Shown piece after piece: positions 25,437 through 40,747 of a stretch of 64,000 bases of DNA. A model generated the notes under the pieces. It saw nothing but the letters and a program-made list of their open reading frames with translations, made no database searches and had not been told where the DNA came from. Source of the stretch: Eledone cirrhosa (Eukaryota > Mollusca > Cephalopoda > Octopoda > Eledonidae); contig OZ024741.1 of NCBI GenBank assembly GCA_964016885.1, positions 410,287,464 through 410,351,463 of the forward strand. The letters are read 5' to 3'. Within the stretch, counting starts at the first letter, position 1, and the number at the start of each line of letters is the position of its first letter. The translations under genes were made by a program, and so were the position numbers.

Positions 25437-27547
25437 GAAAGACACTGTCTATGTTGTTTAACCCTTTCATTACCATATTTCTAATGTAAGACACTGTCTA
25501 TGTTGCTTAACCCTTTCATTTCCATATTTTCTATGTAAACACTGTCCATGTTGTTTAACCCTTTCATTACCATATTTCTAATGTAAGACACTGTCTATGT
25601 TGTTTAACCTTTTCACTACCATCTTTAACAATTTCATTACCATATTTCTTATGTAAGACACTCTCTATGTTGTTTAACCCTCTCATTACCATATTTCTAA
25701 TGTAAGACCATGTCTATGTTGTTTAACACTTTCATTACCTTATTTATAATGTAAGACACCGTCTATGTTGTTTAACCTTTTCACTACCATCTTTAACACT
25801 TTCATTGCCATATTTCTTATGTAAGACACTGTCTATGTTGTTTAATCCTTTCATTACCATATTTCTAATGTAAGACACTGTCTATGTTGTTTAACCCTTT
25901 CATTAGTATATTTCTAATGTAAGACTCTGTCTATGTTGTTTAACCCTTCCATTACCATATTTCTAATGTAAGACACTGTCTATGTTGTTTAACCCTTTCA
26001 TTACCATATTTCTAATGTAAGACACTGTCTATGTTGTTTAACCCTTTCATTACCATATTTCTAATGTAAGACTCTGTCTATGTTGTTTAACCCTTTCATT
26101 ACCATATTTCTAATGTAAGAGACTGTCTATGTTGTTTAACCCTTTCACTACCCTATTTCTAATGTAAGACACTGTCTATGTTGTTTAACCCTTTCATTAA
26201 CATATTTCTAATGAAAGACACTGTCTATGTTGTTTAACCCTTTCATTACCATATTTTCTATGTAAACACTGTCTATGTTGTTTAACCCTTTCATTACCAT
26301 ATTTCTAATGTAAGAGACTGTCTATGTTGTTTAACCCTTTCATTACCATATTTCTAATGTAAGAGACTGTCTATGTTGTTTAACCCTTTCATTACCATAA
26401 TTCTAATGAAAGACACTGTCTATGTCTTTAACCCTTCCATTACCATATTTTTAATCTAAGACACTGTCTATGTTATTTAACCCTTCCATTACCATACTTC
26501 TAATGTAAGACACTGTCTATGTTGTTTAACACTTTCATTACCATATTTCTAATGTAAGACACTGTCTATGTTGTTTAAACCTTTCATTACCATATTTCTA
26601 ATGTAAGAGACTGTCTATGTTGTTTAACCCTTTCATTACCATATTTGTAATGTAAGACATTGTCTATGTTGTTTAACCATTCCATTACCATATTTCTGAA
26701 GTAAGACAATGTCTATGTTGTTTAACCCTTTCATTACCATATTTTTTATGTAAGACACTGTCTATGTTGTTTAATACTTTCATTACCATATTTCTAATGT
26801 AAGACACTGTCTATGTTATTTAACCCTTTCATTACCATATTTCTAATGTGAGACTCTGTCTATGTTGTTTAACTCTTTCATTACCATATTTCTAATGTAA
26901 GACAGTGTCTATGTTGTTTAACCCTTCCATTACCACATTTCTAATGTAAGAAACTGTCTATGTTGTTTAACCCTTTCATTACCATATTTCTAATGAAAGA
27001 CACTGTCTATGTTGTTTAACCCTTCCATTACCATATTTCTCAAGACTCTGTCTATGTTGGTTAACCCTTTCATTACCATATTTCTAATGTAATACACTGT
27101 CTATGTAGTTTAACCCTTTTACTACCATATTTCTAATGAAAGACACTGTCTATGTTGTTTAACACTTTCACTACCATATTTCTAATGTAAGACCCTGTCT
27201 AAGTTGTTTAACCCTTTCATTACCATATTTCTAATGAAAGACACTGTCTATGTTGTTTAACCCTTTCATTACCATATTTCTAACGTAAACACTCTCTATG
27301 TTGTTTAACCCTTTCAATACCATATTTCTAATGTAAGAGACTGTCTATGTTGTTTAACCCTTTCATTACCATATTTCTAATGTAAGATGTTGACTATGTT
27401 GTTTAACCCTTCCATTACAATATTTCTAATGTAAGACACTGTCTATGTTGTTTAACCCTTTCATTACCATATTTGTAATGTAAGACAATGTCTATGTTGT
27501 TTAACCCTTCCATTACCATATTTCTTATGTAAGTCACTGTCTATGTT
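24725..27547 (+). repeat. Higher-order satellite block D, copy 1
   Basis: Recurs at 27,916-30,885. The offset is 3,191 bp over the first part (TTGCTTAAC at 24,820 and 28,011, and ATGTTGCTTAACCC at 25,506 and 28,697). It becomes 3,338 bp further on (TTGACTATG at 27,390 and 30,728). The change of 147 bp equals exactly three monomers and falls near 25,900-26,100. Confidence 0.88.
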
Positions 27548-27915
27548 GTTTAACCCTTCCATTACCATATTTCTAATGTAAGACACTGTCTATGTTGTTT
27601 AACACTTCGATTACCATATTTCTTATGTAAGACACTGTCTATGTTGTTTAACCCTTCCATTACCATATTTCTAATGTAAGACACTGTCTATGTTGTTTAA
27701 CCCTTTCACTACAATATTTCTAATGTAAGACACTGTCTATCTTGTTTAACACTTTCATTACCATACTTCTAATGTAAGACCATGTCTATGTTGTTTAACA
27801 CTTTCATTACCTTATTTATAATGTAAGACACCGTCTATGTTGTTTAACCATTTCACTACCATCTTTAACACTTTCATTACCATATTTCTAATGAAAGACA
27901 CTGTCTATGTTGTTT

Positions 27916-30885
27916 AACCCTTTCACTACAATATTTCTAATATAAGACCCTGTCTATGTTGTTTAACCCTTCCATTACCATATTTCTTATGTAAGACACT
28001 CTCTATGTTGCTTAACCCTTTCATTACCATATTTCTAATGTTAGACACTGTCTATGTTGTTTAAACCTTTCACTACAATATTTCTAATGCAAGACACTGT
28101 CTATGTTGTTTAACCCTTCCATTACCATATTTCTTATGTAAGACACTGTCTATGTTGTTTAACCCTTTCACTACCATATTTCTAATGTAAGACACTGTCT
28201 AAGTTGTTTAACCCTTCCATTACCATATTTCTAATGTAAGACACTGTCTATGTTGTTTAACCCTTTCACTACAATATTTCTAATGTTAGACACTGTCTAT
28301 GTTGTTTAAGCCTTTCACTACAATATTTCTAATGCAAGACACTGTCTATGTTGTTTAACCCTTCCATTACCATATTTCTTATGAAAGACACTGTCGATGT
28401 TGTTTAACCCTTTCACTACCATATTTCTAATGTAAGACACTGTCTAAGTTATTTAACCCTTTCATTACCATATTTCTAATGTAAGAGACTGTCTATTTTG
28501 TTTAACCCTTTCATTACCATATTTCTAATATAAGACACTGTCTATGTTGTTTAACCCTTCCATTACCATATTTCTTATGTAAGACACTGTCTATGTTGTT
28601 TAACCCTTCCATTACCATATTTCTAATGAAAGACACTGTCTATGTTGTTTAACCCTTTCATTACCATATTTCTAATGTAAGACACTGTCTATGTTGCTTA
28701 ACCCTTTCATTACCATATTTTCTATGTAAACACTGTCCATGTTGTTTAACCCTTTCATTACCATATTTCTAATGTAAGACACTGTCTATGTTGTTTAACC
28801 TTTTCACTACCATCTTTAACAATTTCATTACCATATTTCTTATGTAAGACACTCTCTATGTTGTTTAACCCTTTCATTACCATATTTCTAATGTAAGACC
28901 ATGTCTATGTTGTTTAACACTTTCATTACCTTATTTATAATGTAAGACACCGTCTATGTTGTTTAACCTTTTCACTACCATCTTTAACACTTTCATTGCC
29001 ATATTTCTTATGTAAGACACAGTCTATGTTGTTTAATCCTTTCATTACCATATTTCTAATGTAAGACACTGTCTACGTTGTTTAACCCTTTCATTAGTAT
29101 ATTTCTAATGTAAGACTCTGTCTATGTTGTTTAACCCTTCCATTACCATATTTCTAATGTAAGACACTGTGTATGTTGTTTAACCCTTCCATTACCATAT
29201 TTCTAATGTAAGACACTGTCTATGTTGTTTAACCCTTTCATTACCATATTTCTAATGTAAGACTCTGTCTATGTTGTTTAACCCTTCCATTACCATATTT
29301 CTAATGTAAGACACTGTTTATGATGTTTAACACTTTCATTACCATATTTCTAATGTAAGACACTGTCTATGTTGTTTAACCCTTTCATTACCATATTTCT
29401 AATGTAAGACTCTGTCTATGTTGTTTAACCCTTTCATTACCATATTTCTAATGTAAGAGACTGTCTATGTTGTTTAACCCTTTCACTACCCTATTTCTAA
29501 TGTAAGACACTGTCTATGCTGTTTAACCCTTTCATTAACATATTTCTAATGAAAGACACTGTCTATGTTGTTTAACCCTTTCATTACCATATTTTCTATG
29601 TAAACACTGTCTATGTTGTTTAACCCTTTCATTACCATATTTCTAATGTAAGAGACTGTCTATGTTGTTTAACCCTTTCATTACCATATTTCTAATGTAA
29701 GAGACTGTCTATGTTGTTTAACCCTTTCATTACCATAATTCTAATGAAAGACACTGTCTATGTCTTTAACCCTTCCATTACCATATTTTTAATCTAAGAC
29801 ACTGTCTATGTTATTTAACCCTTCCATTACCATACTTCTAATGTAAGACACTGTCTATGTTGTTTAACACTTTCATTACCATATTTCTAATGTAAGACAC
29901 TGTCTATGTTGTTTAAACCTTTCATTACCATATTTCTAATGTAAGAGACTGTCTATGTTGTTTAACCCTTTCATTACCATATTTGTAATGTAAGACACTG
30001 TCTATGTTGTTTAACCATTCCATTACCATATTTCTGAAGTAAGACAATGTCTATGTTGTTTAACCCTTTCATTACCATATTTTTTATGTAAGACACTGTC
30101 TATGTTGTTTAATACTTTCATTACCATATTTCTAATGTATGACACTGTCTATGTTATTTAACCCTTTCATTACCATATTTCTAATGTGAGACTCTGTCTA
30201 TGTTGTTTAACTCTTTCATTACCATATTTCTAATGTAAGACAGTGTCTATGTTGTTTAACCCTTCCATTACCACATTTCTAATGTAAGAAACTGTCTATG
30301 TTGTTTAACCCTTTCATTACCATATTTCTAATGAAAGACACTGTCTATGTTGTTTAACCCTTCCATTACCATATTTCTCAAGACTCTGTCTATGTTGGTT
30401 AACCCTTTCATTACCATATTTCTAATGTAATACACTGTCTATGTAGTTTAACCCTTTTACTACCATATTTCTAATGAAAGACACTGTCTATGTTGTTTAA
30501 CACTTTCACTACCATATTTCTAATGTAAGACCCTGTCTAAGTTGTTTAACCCTTTCATTACCATATTTCTAATGAAAGACACTGTCTATGTTGTTTAACC
30601 CTTTCATTACCATATTTCTAACGTAAACACTCTCTATGTTGTATAACCCTTTCAATACCATATTTCTAATGTAAGAGACTGTCTATGTTGTTTAACCCTT
30701 TCATTACCATATTTCTAATGTAAGACGTTGACTATGTTGTTTAACCCTTCCATTACAATATTTCTAATGTAAGACACTGTCTATGTTGTTTAACCCTTTC
30801 ATTACCATATTTGTAATGTAAGACAATGTCTATGTTGTTTAACCCTTCCATTACCATATTTCTTATGTAAGACACTGTCTATGTT
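27916..30885 (+). repeat. Higher-order satellite block D, copy 2
   Basis: Second copy of 24,725-27,547 with three extra monomers in the 29,090-29,460 region. The copies diverge at about 30,885, where this one goes on to a GTAATGTAAGAGACGG monomer. Confidence 0.88.
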
Positions 30886-33800
30886 GTTTAACCCTTTCAT
30901 TACCATATTTGTAATGTAAGAGACGGTCTATGTTGTTTAACCCTTTCATTGCCATATTTCTAATGTAAGACACTGTCTATGTTGTTTAACCCTTTCATTG
31001 CGATATTTATAATGTAAGACACTCTCTATGTTGTTTAACCCTGTCATTACCTTATTTATAATGTAAGACACTGTCTATGTTGTTTAACCCTTCCATTACC
31101 ATATTTCTAATGTAAGACACTGTTTATATTGTTTAACCCTTTCATTACCATATTTCTTATGTAAGAGACTGTCTATGTTGTTTAATCCTTTCATTACCAT
31201 ATTTCTAATGTAAGACACTGTCTATGTTGTTTAACCCTTTCATTACCATATTTCTAATGTAAGACACTGTCTATGTTGTTTAACCCTTCCATTACCATAT
31301 CTCTGATGTAAGACAAGACACTGTCTATGTTGTTTAACCCTTCCATTACCATATTTCTAATGTAAGAGACTGTCTATGTTGTTTAACCCTTTCATTACCA
31401 TATTTCTAATGTAAGACGTTGACTATGTTGTTTAACCCTTTCATTACCATATTTCTTATGTAAGACACTGTCTATGTTGTTTAACCCTTCCATTACCATA
31501 TTTCTAATGTAAGACACTGTCTATGTTGTTTAACCCTTTCATTACCATATTTCTAATGTAAGACAATGTCTATGTTGTTTAACCCTTCCATTACCATATT
31601 TCTTATGTAAGACACTGTCTATGTTGTTTAACCCTTCCATTACCATATTTCTAATGTAAGACACTGTCTATGTTGTTTAACACTTCCATTACCATATTTC
31701 TTATGTAAGACACTGTCTATGTTGTTTAACCCTTCCATTACCATATTTCTAATGTAAGACACTGTTTATATTGTTTAACCCTTTCATTACCATATTTCTA
31801 ATGTAAGACCCTGTCTATGTTGTTTAACTCTTTCATTACCATATTTCTAATGTAAGAGACTGTCTATGTTGTTTAACCCTTTCATTACCATATTTCTAAT
31901 GAAAGACACAGTGTATGTTGTTTAACCCTTCTATTACCATATTTCTCACGACTCTGTCTATGTTGGTTAACCCTTTCAGTACCATATTTCTAATGTAATA
32001 CACTGTCTATGTAGTTTAACCCTTTTACTACCATATTTCTAATGAAAGACACTGTCTATGTTGTTTAACACTTTCACTACCATATTTCTAATGTAAGACC
32101 CTGTCTATGTTGTTTAACCCTTTCACTACAATATTTCTAATATAAGACCCTGTCTATGTTGTTTAACCCTTCCATTACCATATTTCTTATGTAAGACACT
32201 GTCTATGTTGTTTAACCCTTTCATTTCCATATTTCTAATGTTAGACACTGTCTATGTTGTTTAAACCTTTCACTACAATATTTCTAATGCAAGACACTGT
32301 CTATGTTGTTTAACCCTTCCATTACCATATTTCTTATGTAAGACACTGTCTATGTTGTTTAACCCTTTCACTACCATATTTCTAATGTAAGACACTGTCT
32401 AAGTTGTTTAACCCTTCCATTACCATATTTCTCACGACTCTGTCTATGTTGGTTAACCCTTTCATTACCATATTTATAATGTAATACACTGTCTATGTTG
32501 TTTAACCCTTTCATTACCATATTTCTAATGTAAGACACTGTCTATGTTGTTTAACCCATTCATTGCCATATTTCTAATGTAAGACACTGTCTATATTGTA
32601 TAACCCTTTCACTACAATATTTCTAATATAAGACCCTGTCTATGTTGTTTAACCCTTCCATTACCATATTTCTTATGTAAGACACTCTCTATGTTTTTTA
32701 ACCCTTTCATTACCATATTTCTAATGTTAGACACTGTCTATGTTGTTTAAACCTTTCACTACAATATTTCTAATGCAAGACACTGTCTATGTTGTTTAAC
32801 CCTTCCATTACCATATTTCTTATGTAAGACACTGTCTATGTTGTTTAACCCTTTCACTACCATATTTCTAATGTAAGACACTGTCTAAGTTGTTTAACCC
32901 TTCCATTACCATATTTCTAATGTAAGAGACTGTCTATGTTGTTTAACCCTTTCACTACAATATTTCTAATGTTAGACACTGTCTATGTTGTTTAAACCTT
33001 TCACTACAATATTTCTAATGCAAGACACTGTCTATGTTGTTTAACCCTTCCATTACCATATTTCTTATGAAAGACACTGTCGATTTTGTTTAACCCTTTC
33101 ACTACCATATTTCTAATGTAAGACACTGTCTAAGTTATTTAAACCTTTCATTACCATATTTCTAATGTAAGAGACTGTCTATTTTGTTTAACCCTTTCAT
33201 TACCATATTTCTTATGTAAGACACTGTCTATGTTGTTTAACCCTTCCATTACCATATTTCTAATGTAAGACACTGTCTATGTTGTTTAACCCTTTCATTA
33301 CCATATTTCTAACGTAAGACACTGTCTATGTTGTTTAACCCTTCCATTACCATATTTCTTATGTAAGACACTGTCTATGTTGTTTAACCCTTCCATTACC
33401 ATATTTCTAATGTAAAGACACTGTCTATGTTGTTTAACACTTCCATTACCATATTTCATATGTAAGACACTGTCTATGTTGTTTAACCCTTCCATTACCA
33501 TATTTCTAATGAAAGACGCTGTCTATGTTGTTTAACCCTTTCATTGCCATATTTCTAATGTAAGACACTGTCTATGTTGTTTAACCCTTTCGTTGCGAAA
33601 TTTCTAATGTAAGACACTGTCTATGTTGTTTAACTCTTGCACTACAATATTTCTAATGTAAGACACTGTCTATGTTGTTTAACCCTTTCATTACCATATT
33701 TCTAATGTAAGACACTGTCTATGTTGTTTAACCTTTTCACTATCATCTTTAACAATTTTATTACCATATTTCTTATGTAAGACACTCTCTATGTTGTTTA

Positions 33801-34940
33801 ACCCTTTCATTACCATATTTCTAATGTAAGACCATGTCTATGTTGTTTAACACTTTCATTACCTTATTTATAATGTAAGACACCGTCTATGTTGTTTAAC
33901 ATTTTCACTACCATCTTTAACACTTTCATTGCCATATTTCTTATGTAAGACACTGTCTATGGTGTTTAACCCTTTCATTACCATATTTTCTATGTAAACA
34001 CTGTCTATGTTGTTTAACCCTTTCATTACCATATTTCTAATGTAACACACTGTCTATGTTGTTTAACCCTTTCATTACCATATTTCTAATGTAAGAGACT
34101 GTCTATGTTGTTTAACCCTTTCATTACCATATTTGTAATGTAAGACACTGTCTATGTTGTTTAACCATTCCATTACCATATTTCTGATGTAAGACGATGT
34201 CTATGTTGTTTAACCCTTTCATTACAATATTTCTAATGTAAGACACTGTCTATGTTGTTTAACCCTTCCATTACCATATTTCTTATGTAAGACACTGTCT
34301 ATGTTGTTTAATCCTTCCATTACCATATTTCTAATGTAAGACACTGTCTATGTTGTTTAACACTTCCATTACCATATTTCTTATGTAAGACACTGTCTAT
34401 GTTGTTTAACCCTTCCATTACCATATTTCTAATGAAAGACACTGTCTATGTTGTTTAACCCTTTCATTGCCATATTTCTAATGTAAGACACTGTCTATGT
34501 TGTTTAACCCTTTCATTACCATATTTCTAACGTAAGACACTGTCTATGTTGTTTAACCCTTTCATTACCATATTTCTAATGTGAGACCCTGTCTATGTTG
34601 TTTAACACTTCCATTACCATATTTCTTATGTAAGACACTGTCTATGTTGTTTAACCCTTTCATTACCATATTTCTAACGTAAGACACTGTCTATGTTGTT
34701 TAACCCTTTCATTACCATATTTCTAATGTGAGACCCTGTCTATGTTGTTTAACACTTCCATTACCATATTTCTTATGTAAGACACTGTCTATGTTGTGTA
34801 TCCCTTTCATTACCATATTTCTTATGTAAGACACTGTCTATGTTGTTTAACCCTTCCATTACCATATTTCTAATGTAACACACTGTCTATGTTGTTTAAC
34901 CCTTTCATTACCATATTTCTAATGTAAGAGACTGTCTATG

Positions 34941-36840
34941 TTGTATAACCCTTTCACTACAATATTTCTAATATAAGACCCTGTCTATGTTGTTTAACCC
35001 TTCCATTACCATATTTCTTATGTAAGACACTCTCTATGTTGTTTAACCCTTTCATTACCATATTTCTAATGTTAGACACTGTCTATGTTGTTGAAACCTT
35101 TCACTACAATATTTCTAATGCAAGACACTGTCTATGTTGTTTAACCCTTCCATTACCATATTTCTTATGTAAGACACTGTCTATGTTGTTTAACCCTTTC
35201 ACTACCATATTTCTAATGTAAGACACTGTCTAAGTTGTTTAACGCTTCCATTACCATATTTCTAATGTAAGACACTGTCTATGTTGTTTAACCCTTTCAT
35301 TACCATATTTCTAATGTAAGACACTGTCTATGTTGTTTAACCCTTTCACTACAATATTTCTAACGTTAGACACTGTCTATGTTGTTTAAACCTTTCACTA
35401 CAATATTTCTAATGCAAGACACTGTCTATGTTGTTTAACCCTTCCATTACCATATTTCTTATGAAAGACACTGTCGATGTTGTTTAACCCTTTCACTACC
35501 ATATTTCTAATGTAAGACACTGTCTAAGTTATTTAAACCTTTCATTACCATATTTCTAATGTAAGAGACTGTCTATTTTGTTTAACCCTTTCATTACCAT
35601 ATTTCTAATGTAAGACACTGTCTATGTTGTGTAACCCTTTCATTACCATATTTCTTATGTAAGACACTGTCTATGTTGTTTAACCCTTCCATTACCATAT
35701 TTCTAATGTAAGACACTGTCTATGCTGTTTAACCCTTTCATTACCATATTTCTAATGTAAGACACTGTCTATGTTGTTTAACCCTTCCATTACCATATTT
35801 CTTATGTAAGACACTGTCGATGTTGTTTAACCCTTCCATTACCATATTTCTAATGTAAGACACTGTCTATGTTGTTTAACACTTCCATTACCATATTTCT
35901 TATGTAAGACACTGTCTATGTTGTTTAACCCTTCCATTACCATATTGCTAATGAAAGACACTGTCTATGTTGTTTAACCCTTTCATTACCATATTTCTAA
36001 TGTAAGACACTGTCTATGTTGTTTAACCCTTTCGTTGCGAAATTTCTAATGTAAGACACTGTCTATGTTGTTTAACTCTTGCACTACAATATTTCTAATG
36101 TAAGACACTGTCTATGTTGTTTAACCCTTTCATTACCATATTTCTAATGTAAGACACTGTCTATGTTGTTTAACCTTTTCACTACCATCTTTAACAATTT
36201 TATTACCATATTTCTTATGTAAGACACTCTCTATGTTGTTTAACCCTTTCATTACCATATTTCTAATGTAAGACCATGTCTATGTTGTTTAACACTTTCA
36301 TTACCTTATTTATAATGTAAGACACCGTCTATGTTGTTTAACCTTTTCACTACCATCTTTAACACTTTCATTGCCATATTTCTTATGTAAGACACTGTCT
36401 ATGGTGTTTAACCCTTTCATTACCATATTTCTAATGTAAGACTCTGTCTATGTTGTTTAACCCTTTCATTAGTATATTTCTAACGTAAGACACTGTCTAT
36501 GTTGTGTATCCCTTCCATTACCATATTTCTAATGTAAGACACTGTCTATGTTGTTTAACCCTTTTATTACCATATTTCTAATGTAAGACTCTGTCTATGT
36601 TGTTTAACCCTTCCATTACCATATTTCTAATGTAAGACACTGTTTATGTTGTTTAACCCTTTCATTACCATATTTCTAATGTAAGACACTGTCTATGTTG
36701 TTTAACCCTTTCATTACCATATTTCTAATGTAAGACTCTGTCTATGTTGTTTAACCCTTTCATTACCATATTTCTAATGTAAGAGACTGTCTATGTTGTT
36801 TAACCCTTTCACTACCCTATTTCTAATGTAAGACACTGTG
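34941..36840 (+). repeat. Higher-order satellite block E, copy 1
   Basis: Corresponds to 38,723-40,740. Markers in order are TTGTATAACCC with CTAATATAAGACC, TTTAACGCTTCC (35,244 and 39,173), CTAACGTTAGAC, TCTAAGTTATTTAAACC, GTTGCGAAATT or GTTGCGATATT (36,034 and 39,865) and CTTGCACTAC. The offset moves from 3,782 to 3,929 (plus three monomers) and then 3,831 (minus two monomers). The end coordinate is approximate. Confidence 0.78.
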
Positions 36841-38722
36841 TATGTTGTTTAACCCTTTCATTAACATATTTCTAATGAAAGACAATGTCTATGTTGTTTA
36901 ACCCTTTCATTACCATATTTTCTATGTAAACACTGTCTATGTTGTTTAACCCTTTCATTACCATATTTCTAATGTAACACACTGTCTATGTTGTTTAACC
37001 CTTTCATTACCATATTTCTAATGTAAGAGACTGTCTATGTTGTTTAACCCTTTCATTACCATATTTGTAATGTAAGACACTGTCTATGTTGTTTAACCAT
37101 TCCATTACCATATTTCTGATGTAAGACGATGTCTATGTTGTTTAACCCTTTCATTACCATATTTCTAATGTAAGACACTGTCTATGTTGTTTAACCCTTC
37201 CATTACCATATTTCTAATGTAAGACACTGTCTATGTTGTTTAACACTTCCATTACCATATTTCTAATGAAAGCCACTGTCTATGTTGTTTAACCCTTTCA
37301 TTGCCATATTTCTAATGTAAGACACTGTCTATGTTGTTTAACCCTTTCCTTGCGATATTTCTAATGTAAGACACTGTCTATGTTGTTTAACTCTTGCACT
37401 ACAATATTTCTAATGTAAGACACTGTCTATGTTGTTTAACCCTTTGATTACCATATTTCTAATGTAAGACACTGTCTATGTTGTTTAACCTTTTCACTAC
37501 CATCTTTAACAATTTTATTACCATATTTCTTATGTAAGACACTCTCTATGTTGTTTAACCCCTTCATTACCATATTTCTAACGTAAGACCATGTCTATGT
37601 TGTTTAACCCTTCCATTACCATATTTCTAATGAAAGACACTGTCTATGTTGTTTAACCCTTTCATTGCCATATTTCTAATGTAAGACACTGTCTATGTTG
37701 TTTAACCCTTTCGTTGCGATATTTCTAATGTAAGACACTGTCTATGTTGTTTAACTCTTGCACTACAATATTTCTTATGTAAGACACTGTCTATGTTGTT
37801 TAATCCTTTCATTACCATATTTCTAATGTAAGACACTGTCTATGGTGTTTAACCCTTTCATTACCATATTTCTAATGTAAGACTCTGTCTATGTTGTTTA
37901 ACCCTTTCATTAGTATATTTCTAATGTAAGACTCTGTCTATGTTGTTTAACCCTTCCATACCATATTTCTAATGTAAGACACTGTTTATGTTGTTTAACT
38001 CTTCCATTACCATATTTCTAATGTAAGCACTGTCTATGTTGTTTAACCCTTTCATTACCATATTTCTAATGTAAGACTCTGTCTATGTTGTTTAACCCTT
38101 CCATTACCATATTTCTAATGTAAGACACTGTTTATGTTGTTTAACCCTTTCATTACCATATTTCTAATGTAAGACACTGTCTATGTTGTTTAACCCTTTC
38201 ATTACCATATTTCTAATGTAAGACTCTGTCTATGTTGTTTAACCCTTTCATTACCATATTTCTAATGTAAGAGACTGTCTATGTTGTTTAACCTTTTCAC
38301 TACCCTATTTCTAATGTAAGACACTGTCTATGTTGTTTAACCCTTTCATTAACATATTTCTAATGAAAGACACTGTCTATGTTGTTTAACCCTTTCATTA
38401 CCATATTTTCTATGTAAACACTGTCTATGTTGTTTAACCCTTTCATTACCATATTTCTAATGTAAGAGACTGTCTATGTTGTTTAACCCTTTCATTACCA
38501 TAATTCTAATGAAAGACACTGTCTATGTCTTTAACCCTTCCATTACCATATTTTTAATCTAAGACACTGTCTATGTTATTTAACCCTTCCATTACCATAC
38601 TTCTAATGTAAGACACTGTCTATGTTGTTTAACCCTTTCATTACCATATTTCTAATGTAACACACTGTCTATGTTGTTTAACCCTTTCATTACCATATTT
38701 CTAATGTAAGAGACTGTCTATG

Positions 38723-40740
38723 TTGTATAACCCTTTCACTACAATATTTCTAATATAAGACCTTGTCTATGTTGTTTAACCCTTCCATTACCATATTTCT
38801 TATGTAAGACACTCTCTATGTTGTTTAACCCTTTCATTACCATATTTCTAATGTAAGACACTGTCTATATTGTATAACCCTTTCACTACAATATTTCTAA
38901 TATAAGACCCTGTCTATGTTGTTTAACCCTTCCATTACCATATTTCTTATGTAAGACACTCTCTATGTTGTTTAACCCTTTCATTACCATATTTCTAATG
39001 TTAGACACTGTCTATGTTGTTTAAACCTTTCACTACAATATTTCTAATGCAAGACACTGTCTATGTTGTTTAACCCTTCCATTACCATATTTCTTATGTA
39101 AGACACTGTCTATGTTGTTTAACCCTTTCACTACCATATTTCTAATGTAAGACACTGTCTAAGTTGTTTAACGCTTCCATTACCATATTTCTAATGTAAG
39201 ACACTGTCTATGTTGTTTAACCCTTTCACTACAATATTTCTAACGTTAGACACTGTCTATGTTGTTTAAACCTTTCACTACAATATTTCTAATGCAAGAC
39301 ACTGTCGATGTTGTTTAACCCTTTCACTACCATATTTCTAATGTAAGACACTGTCTAAGTTATTTAAACCTTTCATTACCATATTTCTAATGTAAGAGAC
39401 TGTCTATTTTGTTTAACCCTTTCATTACCATATTTCTAATGTAAGACACTGTCTATGTTGTGTAACCCTTTCATTACCATATTTCTTATGTAAGACACTG
39501 TCTATGTTGTTTAACCCTTCCATTACCATATTTCTAATGTAAGACACTGTCTATGTTGTTTAACCCTTTCATTACCATATTTCTAATGTAAGACACTGTC
39601 TATGTTGTTTAACCCTTTCATTACCATATTTCTTATGTAAGACACTGTCTATGTTGTTTAACCCTTCCATTACCATATTTCTAATGTAAGACACTGTCTA
39701 TGTTGTTTAACACTTCCATTACCATATTTCTTATGTAAGACACTGTCTATGTTGTTTAACCCTTCCATTACCATATTTCTAATGAAAGACACTGTCTATG
39801 TTGTTTAACCCTTTCATTGCCATATTTCTAATGTAAGACACTGTCTATGTTGTTTAACCCTTTCGTTGCGATATTTCTAATGTAAGACACTGTCTATGTT
39901 GTTTAACTCTTGCACTACAATATTTCTAATGTAAGACACTGTCTATGTTGTTTAACCCTTTCATTACCATATTTCTAATGTAAGACACTGTCTATGTTGT
40001 TTAACCTTTTCACTACCATCTTTAACAATTTTATTACCATATTTCTTATCTAAGACACTCTCTATGTTGTTTAACCCTTTCATTACCATATTTCTAATGT
40101 AAGACCATGTCTATGTTGTTTAACACTTTCATTACCTTATTTATAATGTAAGACACCGTCTATGTTGTTTAACCTTTTCCCTACCATCTTTAACACTTTC
40201 ATTGCCATATTTCTTATGTAAGACACAGTCTATGTTGTTTAATCCTTTCATTACCATATTTCTAATGTAAGACACTATCTATGGTGTTTAACCCTTTCAT
40301 TACCATATTTCTAATGTAAGACTCTGTCTATGTTGTTTAACACTTTCATTAGTATATTTCTAACGTAAGACTCTGTCTATGTTGTTTAACCCTTCCATTA
40401 CCATATTTCTAATGTAAGACACTGTTTATGTTGTTTAACTCTTCCATTACCATATTTCTAATGTAAGACACTGTCTATGTTGTTTAAGCCTTTCATTACC
40501 ATATTTCTAATGTAAGACTCTGTCTATGTTGTTTAACCCTTCCATTACCATATTTCTAATGTAAGACACTGTTTATGTTGCTTAACCCTTTCATTACCAT
40601 ATTTCTAATGTAAGACACTGTCTATGTCGTTTAACCCTTTCATTACTATATTTCTAATATAAGACTCTGTCTATGTTGTTTAACCCTTTCATTACCATAT
40701 TTCTAATGTAAGAGACTGTCTATGTTGTTTAACCCTTTCA
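38723..40740 (+). repeat. Higher-order satellite block E, copy 2
   Basis: Second copy of 34,941-36,840 with whole-monomer gains and losses. It runs up to the second LINE, which inserted in the CTACCCTATTTC monomer. Uninterrupted equivalents of that monomer and the next one lie near 26,150, 29,485, 36,805 and 38,300. Confidence 0.78.
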
Positions 40741-40747
40741 CTACCCT

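Larger units (their letters stand above)
20263..40747 (+). repeat. 49-bp satellite array, middle segment
   Basis: The same satellite in the same orientation and register, resuming directly after the right target-site copy of the first LINE and ending at the left target-site copy of the second. It holds several block duplications (around 20,263-22,072, 22,409-25,436, 24,725-30,885 and 34,941-40,740). Local variants include GTTGCGATATT/GTTGCGAAATT monomers (such as 33,592 and 36,034) and monomers with an extra AAGAC (24,111 and 31,311). Short open frames such as 33,298-33,501 and 35,036-35,221 translate only the monomer and are not genes. Nothing non-satellite is visible. Confidence 0.98.

Noticed and set aside
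33298..34050. Open frames of 60-67 residues on the minus strand
   Set aside because: They translate the satellite monomer itself (repeating GLNNIDSVL-type peptides). They exist only where point changes or length variants remove stops.
35036..35221. 61-residue plus-strand open frame
   Set aside because: Satellite translation (LFNPF and CRHC-type repeats) with no gene features.
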